Part shown: positions 1 to 6,045 of the stretch, one piece after another
How the letters are laid out: each line of letters opens with the position of its first letter
How positions within the stretch are numbered: position 1 is the first letter of the stretch
NCBI GenBank assembly: GCA_020722685.1
Contig: DYKH01000217.1
Location: 1 to 6,045, forward strand
Reading direction: 5' to 3'
DNA: 6,045 nucleotides
Origin: Caldithrix sp.
Lineage (GTDB): Bacteria; KSB1; UBA2214; DYKH01
Notes under the pieces: model-generated
What the model saw: the letters and a program-made list of their open reading frames with translations, nothing else
Told to the model about the DNA's origin: nothing
Database searches by the model: none
Program-made: the position numbers and the translations under genes

Positions 1-704
1 ATCTGGAGAACAAGACGGAAGATCTGAGTTTGTTAGCTCTGCAAGGCCCCAAAGCGGAAGCGACTTTGCAAAAGTTGACCGACATCGATCTTTCCGCTAT
101 CAAATACTACTGGCTGGAAGAGGGCAAAGTCGATGGCGTGGAGATGGTGGTTTCGCGCACCGGTTACACCGGCGAGCCGGGTTTCGAGCTTTGCTTCCCG
201 GTTGAGCATTCCGAGCACATTTGGGAGTCGCTAATGCAGGCGGGCAAGGAGTTCGACATCGAACCGATTGGATTAGGCGCCAGAGATACTTTGCGTTTAG
301 AGATGAGATATTGCCTGTACGGCAACGACATTGACGCCACCACCAATCCCTTGGAGGCGGGCTTGGGCTGGATCACCAAGCTCAACAAGGGCGACTTTAT
401 TGGGCGGGACGCTTTGCTGAAAGCAAAGGAGCAAGGACTCAAGCGCAAGCTCATCGGCTTTGAGATGGAAGCCAAGGCGTTTCCGCGGCATGGATATGGG
501 ATTCTCTCCAATGGCCGGCAAGTCGGTCAAGTGGCCAGCGGCACGTTTTCTCCCATGCTGGAGAAAGGCATCGGCACCGGTTATGTTCCGGCGGAATTGG
601 CCGCAATAGGCACACCCCTCGAAATAGATGTACGCGGCAAAGCGCTTCCGGCCAAGGTTGTGGAAACACCTTTTTACAGACACAGCGCGTCGCGTCATCC
701 ATGA
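1..704 (+). CDS. gcvT: Aminomethyltransferase (glycine cleavage system T protein), 5'-truncated by window edge
   Basis: T protein of the glycine cleavage system: it takes the aminomethyl group from lipoylated H protein and, with tetrahydrofolate, yields 5,10-methylene-THF and ammonia in the cytoplasm. The reading frame is open from base 3 to the TGA at 702-704, giving about 233 residues; family members are usually about 360-370, so roughly the N-terminal third lies outside the window. Family signatures are visible in order: LALQGP near the left edge (about 33-50), SRTGYTGE (153-176), GLGARDTLRLE (270-302), LYGNDID, then NPLEAGLGW and the KGDFIGRDAL region, and a C-terminal barrel ending VETPFYR. 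The internal TTG at 30 is not a start, because homology continues upstream of it. The stop overlaps the next gene's ATG. The wording RLEMRYCLYGNDID recalls Bacteroidetes/Ignavibacteria-like GcvT (from memory). No lesion is seen in the visible part. Confidence 0.96.
   Translation, partial: LENKTEDLSLLALQGPKAEATLQKLTDIDLSAIKYYWLEEGKVDGVEMVVSRTGYTGEPGFELCFPVEHSEHIWESLMQAGKEFDIEPIGLGARDTLRLEMRYCLYGNDIDATTNPLEAGLGWITKLNKGDFIGRDALLKAKEQGLKRKLIGFEMEAKAFPRHGYGILSNGRQVGQVASGTFSPMLEKGIGTGYVPAELAAIGTPLEIDVRGKALPAKVVETPFYRHSASRHP
701..704 (+). promoter_or_regulatory. ATGA stop/start overlap between gcvT and comB
   Basis: The TGA stop of gcvT (702-704) shares bases with the ATG of comB (701-703). The 20 bases before the ATG hold no good AGGAGG-like site, so comB is probably translated by ribosomes finishing gcvT (termination-reinitiation). 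The overlap is seen directly; coupling is inferred from it. Confidence 0.75.
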
Positions 705-1441
705 CCGTTGACGTATTTTTCTCCATTAAGGAAGTCGAGCCTTCGGCGCTGGCAGGGGGCGTCGTCGTGGTGATTGACGTATTGCGGGCCACCACCACCA
801 TTGCCACGGCGCTCACCAACGGCTGCAAGGAGATCATTCCTGCCGGTGATGTCCAAACCGCTTTCGCCCTGGCTGCCAAATTCCCACCCACTCAAGTCCT
901 GATTGGAGGAGAGCGGGAGGGCCGCAAGGTCGCAGGTTTTCACCTTGGTAATTCTCCGTTGGAGTATACCAAGGAGGCCGTTTGGGGAAAAACGCTGATT
1001 CTCACAACGACCAACGGCACGCGTGCGTTGATGCTCAGCAGGGAAGCGGATCTCGTAGTGGCTTTGTCACTCGTCAATATGAGCGCGGTCTGCCAGTATG
1101 TTGCCGGACTAAATGCGGATGTCAGCATTCTTAGTTCGGGCACAAATGGCGAGAATTCCTTGGAAGATACCGTTTGCGCCGGTCTGCTGGTCGGCTGCTT
1201 GCAAAAAATCTTCAAGCAGGATGTCCGGCTTGCCCAAAACGCGCATTCAGCAAAGGAATTGGCAGAGAAGCACCAGAGCAACTTGTTCACCATGCTGAAG
1301 ACCAGCAAGCATGGTGCCTTTTTATGCAGTATTGGTTTTGCAGCGGACCTCGACTTTTGCGCGCGTCTGGACTCGATGACGGTGGTGCCGGTCTATCGGG
1401 ACGGCTCAATCCGTTCGTTTCACCAGAAAAATCCGACTTGA
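701..1441 (+). CDS. comB: ComB-family protein, probable 2-phosphosulfolactate phosphatase
   Basis: 246 residues, the usual size for the ComB family, whose characterised archaeal member is a Mg-dependent phosphatase converting 2-phosphosulfolactate to sulfolactate in coenzyme M synthesis. Visible family signatures are IDVLRATTT (residues 25-33), GGEREG followed by GFHLGNSPLEY (69-89), TTTNGTRAL (102-110) and SLEDTVCAG (153-161). No signal peptide or membrane segment is seen, so it is probably cytosolic. The ATG at 701 is chosen because the family's N-terminal DVFF strand starts immediately after it. The ATG overlaps the gcvT TGA by four bases and has no strong Shine-Dalgarno, which suggests coupled translation. 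Family membership is firm, but the substrate is not: many bacteria with comB homologues are not known to make coenzyme M, and no other sulfonate gene is in view. Confidence 0.9.
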   Translation: MTVDVFFSIKEVEPSALAGGVVVVIDVLRATTTIATALTNGCKEIIPAGDVQTAFALAAKFPPTQVLIGGEREGRKVAGFHLGNSPLEYTKEAVWGKTLILTTTNGTRALMLSREADLVVALSLVNMSAVCQYVAGLNADVSILSSGTNGENSLEDTVCAGLLVGCLQKIFKQDVRLAQNAHSAKELAEKHQSNLFTMLKTSKHGAFLCSIGFAADLDFCARLDSMTVVPVYRDGSIRSFHQKNPT

Positions 1442-1464
1442 TCATTTTCACTCAGACCTACTCT

Positions 1465-3849
1465 ATGCGGAACAGCAGATCAAGCTTTAAGGGAAAGCAT
1501 CAGCATGCTACGATCAGACCGGAGGTTTCCTCTCGCAAGCGCGAAGAGTTGATGGGAGCCTTGTTGGTCACTCTTGGTATTCTGGTGCTCATTGCTCTTT
1601 TCACTTATAATCCCGAGGAAACGCCGGGCCCCGATCTACAAGTGGGTCAGGTTAGCAATGGCCTGGGCATCGTCGGCGTGTATCTCTCCCACACGCTTAT
1701 CAACTGGACCATCGGCTATCCGATTCTTTTTCTGCCGTTTTTTATCATCGCCTGGGGCGTCAATCGCTTCTTAGGGAAAAGTACTCTGCAGTTGACGCGC
1801 TGGAGTGTCTTCGCCATCCTCATCTCCTATTTTGTCTCCGTCAGCGGCGCTCTGCACAGCTTTTTCTTCGATTCGGATCAGCGCATGGTCACTCAGTTTT
1901 CCGGATTGTTGGGCGGATTAGGAGCAGCCTTTTTGCGCAAATTCTTTGGCGCTTATGGCGCTGTGGTGGTGCTCATCGGACTCATCATGGTGACGGTTAT
2001 TTTGTTCACCAGAATGACGATAACTGAAGCTTCACAAATCGTTTCCGGCTATGCTTCCCGTTTCTTTTTGCGCCTAAACCGGCTGTGGCAGATTACCATG
2101 AGTAACGTCTCGCATGGACGCGAACGAAGGTCTTTTTTCAGCACGAAGCAGGGCCAAGAGCCGTTGGCGGATGAAGTGGTCATTTCTCGCCGCGCGCCAG
2201 AAATTGTTGAGAGAAAAGAAGAGGCTCGGGTGCACCCACCGGGTGCGGCAAGACCACCTGTTCAGAAGCAATTGGATCTGCCGCTCGACGAAGTAGAGTC
2301 GGTCGAGGAAACTCCCGAAGCGGCGCTTTCAATGCCGCCGGTGGGTCCGTATGTCCTGCCGCCGCTCGACCTCCTGCAATTGCCGGAGAAACCGGAAGTG
2401 CAAATCAGTGAAAATGAGCTGCGCAAGAACGCGCACCTTTTGGAGGAAAAATTAGCCGACTTTGATATTAGCGCTCGCGTAGTCGAGATTCATCCCGGCC
2501 CGGTGATTACCCGCTATGAGCTGGAATTGGCGCCGGGAATCAAGGTCAGCCGTGTCACTTCCTTGTCTGATGATCTGGCTATGGCCATGCGTGCCAAACG
2601 CATTCGCATTGTTGCGCCCATTCCCGGCAAGGCTGCTATCGGCGTGGAAATTCCCAATTCTTCCCCTGCCATCGTCTATTTGCGGGAGATTTTGTCTTCG
2701 CCCTTGTTCCAGCAAGCCCACTCGCCGCTCACGCTTGGATTGGGGAAGACCATTTCTGGTGCGCCGTATGTGGCGGATTTGGCGACCATGCCGCATTTGC
2801 TGGTGGCCGGTTCTACGGGCTCCGGTAAGAGCGTTTGTTTGAATACCATCATCACCAGCATTCTCTACAAGGCCAAGCCCTCGGAAGTGCAGTTTGTCCT
2901 CATCGATCCCAAGCGGCTGGAGCTTTCGACTTACGCAAGTTTGCATCGCCATCACTTGACCTACGTCGAAGGCATGAAAGAGAAGGTGGCCACTTCGGCA
3001 AAAAACGCCACCGTTGTGCTCAAGTCGGTGGAGCAGGAAATGGAGCGGCGCTATGAGATTCTCGCCCATGCCGGGGTTCGTAATATCGAAGAATATAATC
3101 AGCGGTTGCGTGAAGGACGGGCTGTTTCCCTTGATGGTGGAACGGCGCAGCCTCTTTGCTATCTGATTTTAATCATTGACGAGTTAGCCGACTTGATGCT
3201 TACCGCAGGAGCGACCCGCGACGTGGAAGAACCCATCGCCCGCTTGACGCAGATGTCCCGTGCGGTCGGCATACATCTGATTCTTGCCACTCAAAGGCCC
3301 TCGGTGGATGTGATCACCGGCGTCATCAAAGCCAACTTTCCGGCGCGCATTGCCTTCCAAGTCGCCTCCAAGGTCGATTCGCGAACCATTCTCGACATGA
3401 ACGGCGCGGACAAGCTGCTTGGCCGCGGCGATATGCTTTTTCTCCCGCCGGCCAGTCCGGAGCCAATTCGCTTACACAATTCTTTCATTAGCCTCAATGA
3501 AATCGAGCGGGTCATTGCCAGTATCAGTAGCCAACCATATCATAAAAAGGCGCCCCTTCCAGCTTACCAGGAAGAGGAGGCTGCCGAGCGTGGTGGTTTT
3601 GAAAGCGGTAAGCGTGATCCGCTTTTTGACGATGCGCTAAAACTGGTCGTAAGGACCCAGCAAGGCTCTGTTTCCTTGTTGCAGCGCCGGCTAAAAGTCG
3701 GCTATTCGCGCGCGGCCCGATTGATTGACGAGTTAGAGGACGCTGGCATCGTCGGACCTTTCGAGGGCTCCAAAGCGCGTGAAGTTCTCATGACTCCCGA
3801 GGAATTGGAATCCATGTCTTTGGGTGTCGAGGATGAGGAGAACATTTAG
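1465..3849 (+). CDS. ftsK: DNA translocase FtsK (FtsK/SpoIIIE family)
   Basis: 794 residues from the ATG at 1465. FtsK is a membrane-anchored hexameric DNA pump that clears chromosome ends through the division septum and activates dimer resolution. An N-terminal part has about four hydrophobic segments (roughly residues 30-48, 73-100, 113-135 and 163-183). A short charged and proline-rich linker (about 190-310) follows, much shorter than in E. coli, then the alpha domain (about 313-420). The RecA-like motor has Walker A GSTGSGKS (449-456), Walker B LILIIDELAD (567-576) and the ATQRPSVDVITG and LLGRGDML signatures. A winged-helix gamma domain (about 718-780, with GYSRAARLIDELEDAGIVG) is the part that reads polar DNA motifs in known FtsKs. 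All motor motifs are intact. The start is uncertain: there is no clear ribosome site at 1465. A TTG at 1438 would overlap the comB stop as TTGA, and the ATG at 1552 lies at the first membrane helix and would lose the basic KREEL lead-in. Confidence 0.96.
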   Translation: MRNSRSSFKGKHQHATIRPEVSSRKREELMGALLVTLGILVLIALFTYNPEETPGPDLQVGQVSNGLGIVGVYLSHTLINWTIGYPILFLPFFIIAWGVNRFLGKSTLQLTRWSVFAILISYFVSVSGALHSFFFDSDQRMVTQFSGLLGGLGAAFLRKFFGAYGAVVVLIGLIMVTVILFTRMTITEASQIVSGYASRFFLRLNRLWQITMSNVSHGRERRSFFSTKQGQEPLADEVVISRRAPEIVERKEEARVHPPGAARPPVQKQLDLPLDEVESVEETPEAALSMPPVGPYVLPPLDLLQLPEKPEVQISENELRKNAHLLEEKLADFDISARVVEIHPGPVITRYELELAPGIKVSRVTSLSDDLAMAMRAKRIRIVAPIPGKAAIGVEIPNSSPAIVYLREILSSPLFQQAHSPLTLGLGKTISGAPYVADLATMPHLLVAGSTGSGKSVCLNTIITSILYKAKPSEVQFVLIDPKRLELSTYASLHRHHLTYVEGMKEKVATSAKNATVVLKSVEQEMERRYEILAHAGVRNIEEYNQRLREGRAVSLDGGTAQPLCYLILIIDELADLMLTAGATRDVEEPIARLTQMSRAVGIHLILATQRPSVDVITGVIKANFPARIAFQVASKVDSRTILDMNGADKLLGRGDMLFLPPASPEPIRLHNSFISLNEIERVIASISSQPYHKKAPLPAYQEEEAAERGGFESGKRDPLFDDALKLVVRTQQGSVSLLQRRLKVGYSRAARLIDELEDAGIVGPFEGSKAREVLMTPEELESMSLGVEDEENI

Positions 3850-3920
3850 CGCAAATCGGCCTCGCGGGATCCCGAATGAACTCGCCGGAAGCTCATTTGT
3901 ACTTTTCACATCAAGAACGC

Positions 3921-3925
3921 AAGGA
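3921..3925 (+). promoter_or_regulatory. Shine-Dalgarno site of the lolA-like gene
   Basis: AAGGA ends six bases before the ATG at 3932. It decides the start, because the same frame is open upstream to an ATG at 3824 inside ftsK. That longer version would put about 36 non-conserved residues in front of an obvious signal peptide. Confidence 0.7.
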
Positions 3926-3931
3926 ATATTT

Positions 3932-4585
3932 ATGCAGACATTGCCTTTCAGAAAATTCATTCTCACATTGATGTTCGCTTTTTCGACCGTCTCGACGCCG
4001 GCGTCCGCTCGGACAGCAGAAGAAATCATCGGCAAAGTTCGACAAAAGTACGAGGGATTGAAGCAAGTATGTGCGGATTTCACCCAGACTTTTCATTGGA
4101 AGTTGGCTGACGAGACTCAGGTCGTCAAGGGCCAAATTTGCGCCAAGGATGGAATCAAGTTTAGAATCGAAAGTCAAGATCAATTGATCATCACCGATGG
4201 CAAAACCATCTGGACCATGAACAAAGCAAATAAGCAGGTGATGGTGGATAATGCCGGCAATGCCTCCGGGGATAATCCTTTCCTAAAATCCTATCTGAAA
4301 AAATACACGGAAGAATATAAAGGCGAATTGCTGGGCACGGAGAAAATCGGCCAAGTGGACTTTTATCATTTGAAACTGATGGCCAAGAACGAAGATCAGT
4401 TCGTACGTCAGGTCGAATTTTGGGTGGACTCCAAATCCTTTTTGCTGACCAAGGTGCAACAGCTCGACATCAACGACAACAGCACCGCCTATGAAGTGGA
4501 AAACGTCAAGCTCGACGTCGTTTTGAAAGACGCCATTTTTACCTTTACCGCCCCGGAAGGGTATGAAGTGATCGATTTAAGGTGA
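3932..4585 (+). CDS. lolA: LolA-like outer-membrane lipoprotein carrier protein
   Basis: 217 residues, typical LolA size. LolA ferries lipoproteins through the periplasm from the LolCDE transporter to the outer membrane. A Sec-type signal peptide is clear: basic PFRK, hydrophobic core around residues 9-20, and a probable cut after PASA at residues 26/27. The mature part begins with a helix (AEEIIGKVRQKYEGL), then CADFTQTF, then the beta sheet with IKFRIES and the family hallmark LIITDGKTIWTMN, and ends EGYEVIDL. It lacks a lipobox, so the product should be soluble. Two cysteines (C47 and C70) lie in adjacent N-terminal elements and could form a disulfide. The gene follows ftsK by 82 bases, the same order as in E. 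coli, and may be co-transcribed. Some LolA-fold proteins have other lipid-related roles, and no LolB or LolCDE gene is here to confirm the partner. Confidence 0.88.
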   Translation: MQTLPFRKFILTLMFAFSTVSTPASARTAEEIIGKVRQKYEGLKQVCADFTQTFHWKLADETQVVKGQICAKDGIKFRIESQDQLIITDGKTIWTMNKANKQVMVDNAGNASGDNPFLKSYLKKYTEEYKGELLGTEKIGQVDFYHLKLMAKNEDQFVRQVEFWVDSKSFLLTKVQQLDINDNSTAYEVENVKLDVVLKDAIFTFTAPEGYEVIDLR

Positions 4586-4599
4586 GCTGCGGCCGCATT

Positions 4600-4666
4600 C
4601 TCGTGCTCATTCTCCTGCTCTTGCTCGTACCCCCCAAAAGAGCAGGAGAATGAGCAAGAGCACGAG
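4600..4666. repeat. Large imperfect inverted repeat (hairpin) of TGCTC/GAGCA words
   Basis: The arm 4604-4622 (TGCTCATTCTCCTGCTCTT) is the exact reverse complement of 4638-4656, 19 bp with a 15-base loop. A second register pairs 4600-4608 (CTCGTGCTC) with 4658-4666; combined with the inner 14 bp (4609-4622 with 4638-4651), this gives a 23-bp stem with a six-base bulge (4652-4657) on the right. Each arm holds three TGCTC or GAGCA words, at 4604, 4616 and 4622 and at 4640, 4652 and 4658, with 12- and 6-base steps. It starts 15 bases after the lolA stop. No T-run follows either arm, so it does not look like a standard Rho-independent terminator, though it could still block RNA 3' ends from decay. 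It resembles intergenic REP-like palindromes, but copy number in the genome is unknown. Confidence 0.85.
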
Positions 4667-4692
4667 TACAAGACCAAATCAAGGCGAGAGGC

Positions 4693-4785
4693 ATGAACAG
4701 ATTGAAGCGAACCGATGATTGGGAGTTGACCTTCGAAATCGGAGATATTTTAGAGGTGGTGAAGGCGTTTAGTTGGATGCATTGA
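4693..4785 (+). CDS. Possible 30-residue small ORF or gene remnant, unrecognised
   Basis: ATG at 4693 to TGA at 4783-4785, 30 codons. An AAGG at 4681-4684 lies eight bases upstream and GAGAGG runs to one base from the ATG, a reasonable ribosome site. The product begins MNRLKRTDDWELTF and continues IGDILEVVKAFSWMH, a soluble-looking mix of charged and hydrophobic residues with no membrane segment, no cysteine and no family I recognise. It lies between the inverted repeat and the methyltransferase gene. It could be a small protein, a leader peptide, the broken start of a lost gene, or chance; a 30-codon frame is weak evidence alone. Confidence 0.25.
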   Translation: MNRLKRTDDWELTFEIGDILEVVKAFSWMH

Positions 4786-4843
4786 AATCAACAACTCTGT
4801 TGTTTTGTGCTTTAAAACCTCAGTGCAACTTTTTCAAATTTGA
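4786..4843. other. AT-rich intergenic stretch before the methyltransferase gene
   Basis: The 60 bases from 4801 are about 37% G+C by hand count, against roughly 58-67% in sampled ftsK lines. It contains A and T runs (CTTTAAAACC, CTTTTTCAAATTTG) and a 6-bp inverted repeat AACAAC/GTTGTT at 4790-4804. A promoter for the following gene would fit here, but I could not find a -35/-10 pair with good spacing, so none is called. Confidence 0.4.
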
Positions 4844-6045
4844 GTGCGTTTGGTGCAAAAATACCCTGAAAAAACCATACAATCTGCTGTCGTCCGGGAA
4901 CAGTTGGGTCTGTTCGCTTCGGATATTAGAACGCGACCTTCGCCAGAAATTTCGTGGAGTTCTTTTCAAGAATTGCCCAAGCAAGAAAGACTGGCGGCCC
5001 TGCTCGCAGGTGAATTGAACTTTCATGGTGAAAACGGCAACTATGCTTCACATGACTTGCACGCATTTGCTGCCAAGTTCCCTCCTCAATTACCAGGTAT
5101 TTTTATTCGCGGCTTGACTGCACCGGGTGATATTGTCTTAGATCCGATGATGGGTTCGGGCACGGCAGTAGTAGAAGCCATATTGGAAGGGCGCCGTGGC
5201 ATTGGATTCGATCTTGACCCGTTAGCCTCCCTTCTTACCAAGGTGAAGACCACCACGTTAGAATTGGAAAGGCTGCGCCTAGTACATCAACAGATTCTTC
5301 AATCCGCGCATGCCTTGTTGTCAGATGGCAAGATAATTGAGGAGAGCCTATCTGATCGGTTTGACAATGCGACCAGAGAGTTTATTGACTTTTGGTTTTT
5401 GGCGAAAACCCAGCGAGAATTAATGGCTCTGGTCTTGTCTATCGGCAAAATCGATGATCCACTCATTCGTCGATTCTTTGAATTGAATTTTTCGTCCATT
5501 ATCGTGACCAAATCTGGCGGAGTCTCATTAGCCAGAGATTTGGCTCACTCCAGACCTCACAAAGTGGCAAGCAAAGTACCTAAAAACGCCATAGAGCAAT
5601 TCTCACAGCGCTTTCGCAAGAATTTTCTCAGCATCAGCAAGTTGAATAACCTAAAAGCAGATGCCTTGACCTCCGTGGGTGATGCCAGAAGAATGCCCTT
5701 GGCTGACAATACTGTTGACCTGGTCGTGACTTCACCTCCTTATGCAAATGCCATAGATTATATGAGGGCTCATAAATTTTCCTTGGTCTGGTTAGGTGAC
5801 TCGGTTCAGGCACTTGCTGATTTACGTTCTCGCTACATCGGCTCCGAAAGAATAAATAACTTTTCCTATGAACAGGCTAAAATGCCACAACGGTGCCTGA
5901 TGATTATTGACAAGCTTCATGAACTTGATCGCAAGAAAGCGCTGGTACTGCGAAAGTATTTTATTGAAATGGAAAACGTGATAGCCGAAATCTATCGAGT
6001 ATTAAAACCCGATTCTACAGCTATTATTATTGTCGGAACCTCAAC
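4844..6045 (+). CDS. DNA methyltransferase (N4-cytosine/N6-adenine type), 3'-truncated by window edge
   Basis: The frame is open from the codon after the TGA at 4841-4843 to the right edge, about 400 residues, with no stop reached. The product should transfer methyl from S-adenosylmethionine to an exocyclic amine in DNA. Counting from GTG 4844, a conserved lead-in HDLHAFAAKFPPQLP starts at residue 70, SAM-binding motif I DPMMGSGT is at 100-107, acidic motif FDLDP at 122-126, catalytic TSPPY at 296-300, and a late strand RVLKPDSTAIIIVG near the edge. Motif I thus precedes motif IV with about 190 residues between them, where a target-recognition region could sit. There is no in-frame ATG before motif I; the start is probably GTG 4844, TTG 4850 or GTG 4853, none with a good ribosome site. 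GC content looks lower than in the ftsK block. It could be part of a restriction-modification or defence locus, or a solitary methylase; no nuclease gene is visible. Confidence 0.88.
   Translation, partial: MRLVQKYPEKTIQSAVVREQLGLFASDIRTRPSPEISWSSFQELPKQERLAALLAGELNFHGENGNYASHDLHAFAAKFPPQLPGIFIRGLTAPGDIVLDPMMGSGTAVVEAILEGRRGIGFDLDPLASLLTKVKTTTLELERLRLVHQQILQSAHALLSDGKIIEESLSDRFDNATREFIDFWFLAKTQRELMALVLSIGKIDDPLIRRFFELNFSSIIVTKSGGVSLARDLAHSRPHKVASKVPKNAIEQFSQRFRKNFLSISKLNNLKADALTSVGDARRMPLADNTVDLVVTSPPYANAIDYMRAHKFSLVWLGDSVQALADLRSRYIGSERINNFSYEQAKMPQRCLMIIDKLHELDRKKALVLRKYFIEMENVIAEIYRVLKPDSTAIIIVGTS

Noticed and set aside
451..891. Minus-strand frame across the gcvT/comB junction
   Set aside because: It is antisense to two well-supported genes and has no recognisable domain.
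1174..1464. Long upstream extension of the ftsK reading frame inside comB
   Set aside because: This part is comB read in another frame. It has no FtsK similarity and overlaps a gene with full family signatures.
2452..3069. 205-codon minus-strand frame inside ftsK
   Set aside because: It lies wholly antisense to the conserved motor region and its composition has no recognisable family; a shadow of a GC-rich gene.
3865..3874. Perfect 10-bp palindrome CGGGATCCCG between ftsK and lolA
   Set aside because: It is short, has no loop and no T-run. A 10-bp palindrome can occur by chance, so neither operator nor terminator is supported.
3824..3931. Upstream extension of the lolA frame starting inside ftsK
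   Set aside because: A good AAGGA site and a clean signal peptide begin at 3932; the extension would bury the signal peptide.
4604..4656. CRISPR-like or tandem array
   Set aside because: The repeated words are five bases long and arranged as a single hairpin; there are no regular spacers.
4600..4670. Rho-independent terminator for the ftsK-lolA unit
   Set aside because: The stem is strong but neither side has a T-tract: TACAAGACC follows on the plus strand and GAGAATGCGG on the minus strand.
4489..4677. Minus-strand 62-codon frame through the hairpin
   Set aside because: Its SCSCSFSC and YEQEQENEHEN stretches are just the translated repeat words of the inverted repeat.
4773..5018. 81-codon plus-strand frame at the start of the methyltransferase
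   Set aside because: It runs in a different frame from the motif-bearing one and resembles no family; it overlaps the likely methyltransferase N-terminus.

Overview
The window is bacterial chromosome with five recognisable protein genes, all on the plus strand, and no RNA genes, CRISPR arrays or transposases that I can see. The source looks like a diderm (Gram-negative-type) bacterium: a LolA-type periplasmic lipoprotein carrier with a signal peptide lies directly downstream of a four-TM FtsK. The wording of the GcvT fragment (for example RLEMRYCLYGNDID followed by NPLEAGLGWITKL) resembles, from memory, versions from the Bacteroidetes/Ignavibacteria/Calditrichota-KSB1 side of the tree. That placement is an inference and was not tested by a search.

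Positions 1-4585 form a compact housekeeping block. It holds the C-terminal two thirds of gcvT (glycine cleavage T-protein), a comB-family gene (2-phosphosulfolactate phosphatase-like) that overlaps the gcvT stop by the four bases ATGA, a complete ftsK (DNA translocase, with transmembrane, alpha, ATPase and gamma parts), and a lolA-like gene 82 bases downstream with a clear Shine-Dalgarno. Tight spacing and a shared strand suggest one transcription unit. ftsK and lolA are also neighbours in E. coli. The four products act in separate processes (one-carbon metabolism, sulfonate/phosphate-ester chemistry, chromosome segregation, envelope lipoprotein transport), so the grouping looks like co-transcription rather than a pathway.

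Positions 4586-4843 are a non-housekeeping gap. It contains a large imperfect inverted repeat (about 4600-4666) built from repeated TGCTC/GAGCA words, a 30-codon open frame with a plausible ribosome binding site but no recognisable family (4693-4785), and an AT-rich stretch.

From about 4844 to the right edge runs an incomplete gene for an amino-type (N4-cytosine or N6-adenine) DNA methyltransferase. It has motif I (DPMMGSGT) upstream of the catalytic TSPPY, no in-frame ATG before motif I, and visibly lower GC than the block to its left. This may be the left edge of an accessory restriction-modification or defence segment, but the genes that would show this lie outside the window. I found no convincing wholly new system here. 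The hairpin repeat and the methyltransferase boundary are the parts most worth following up.
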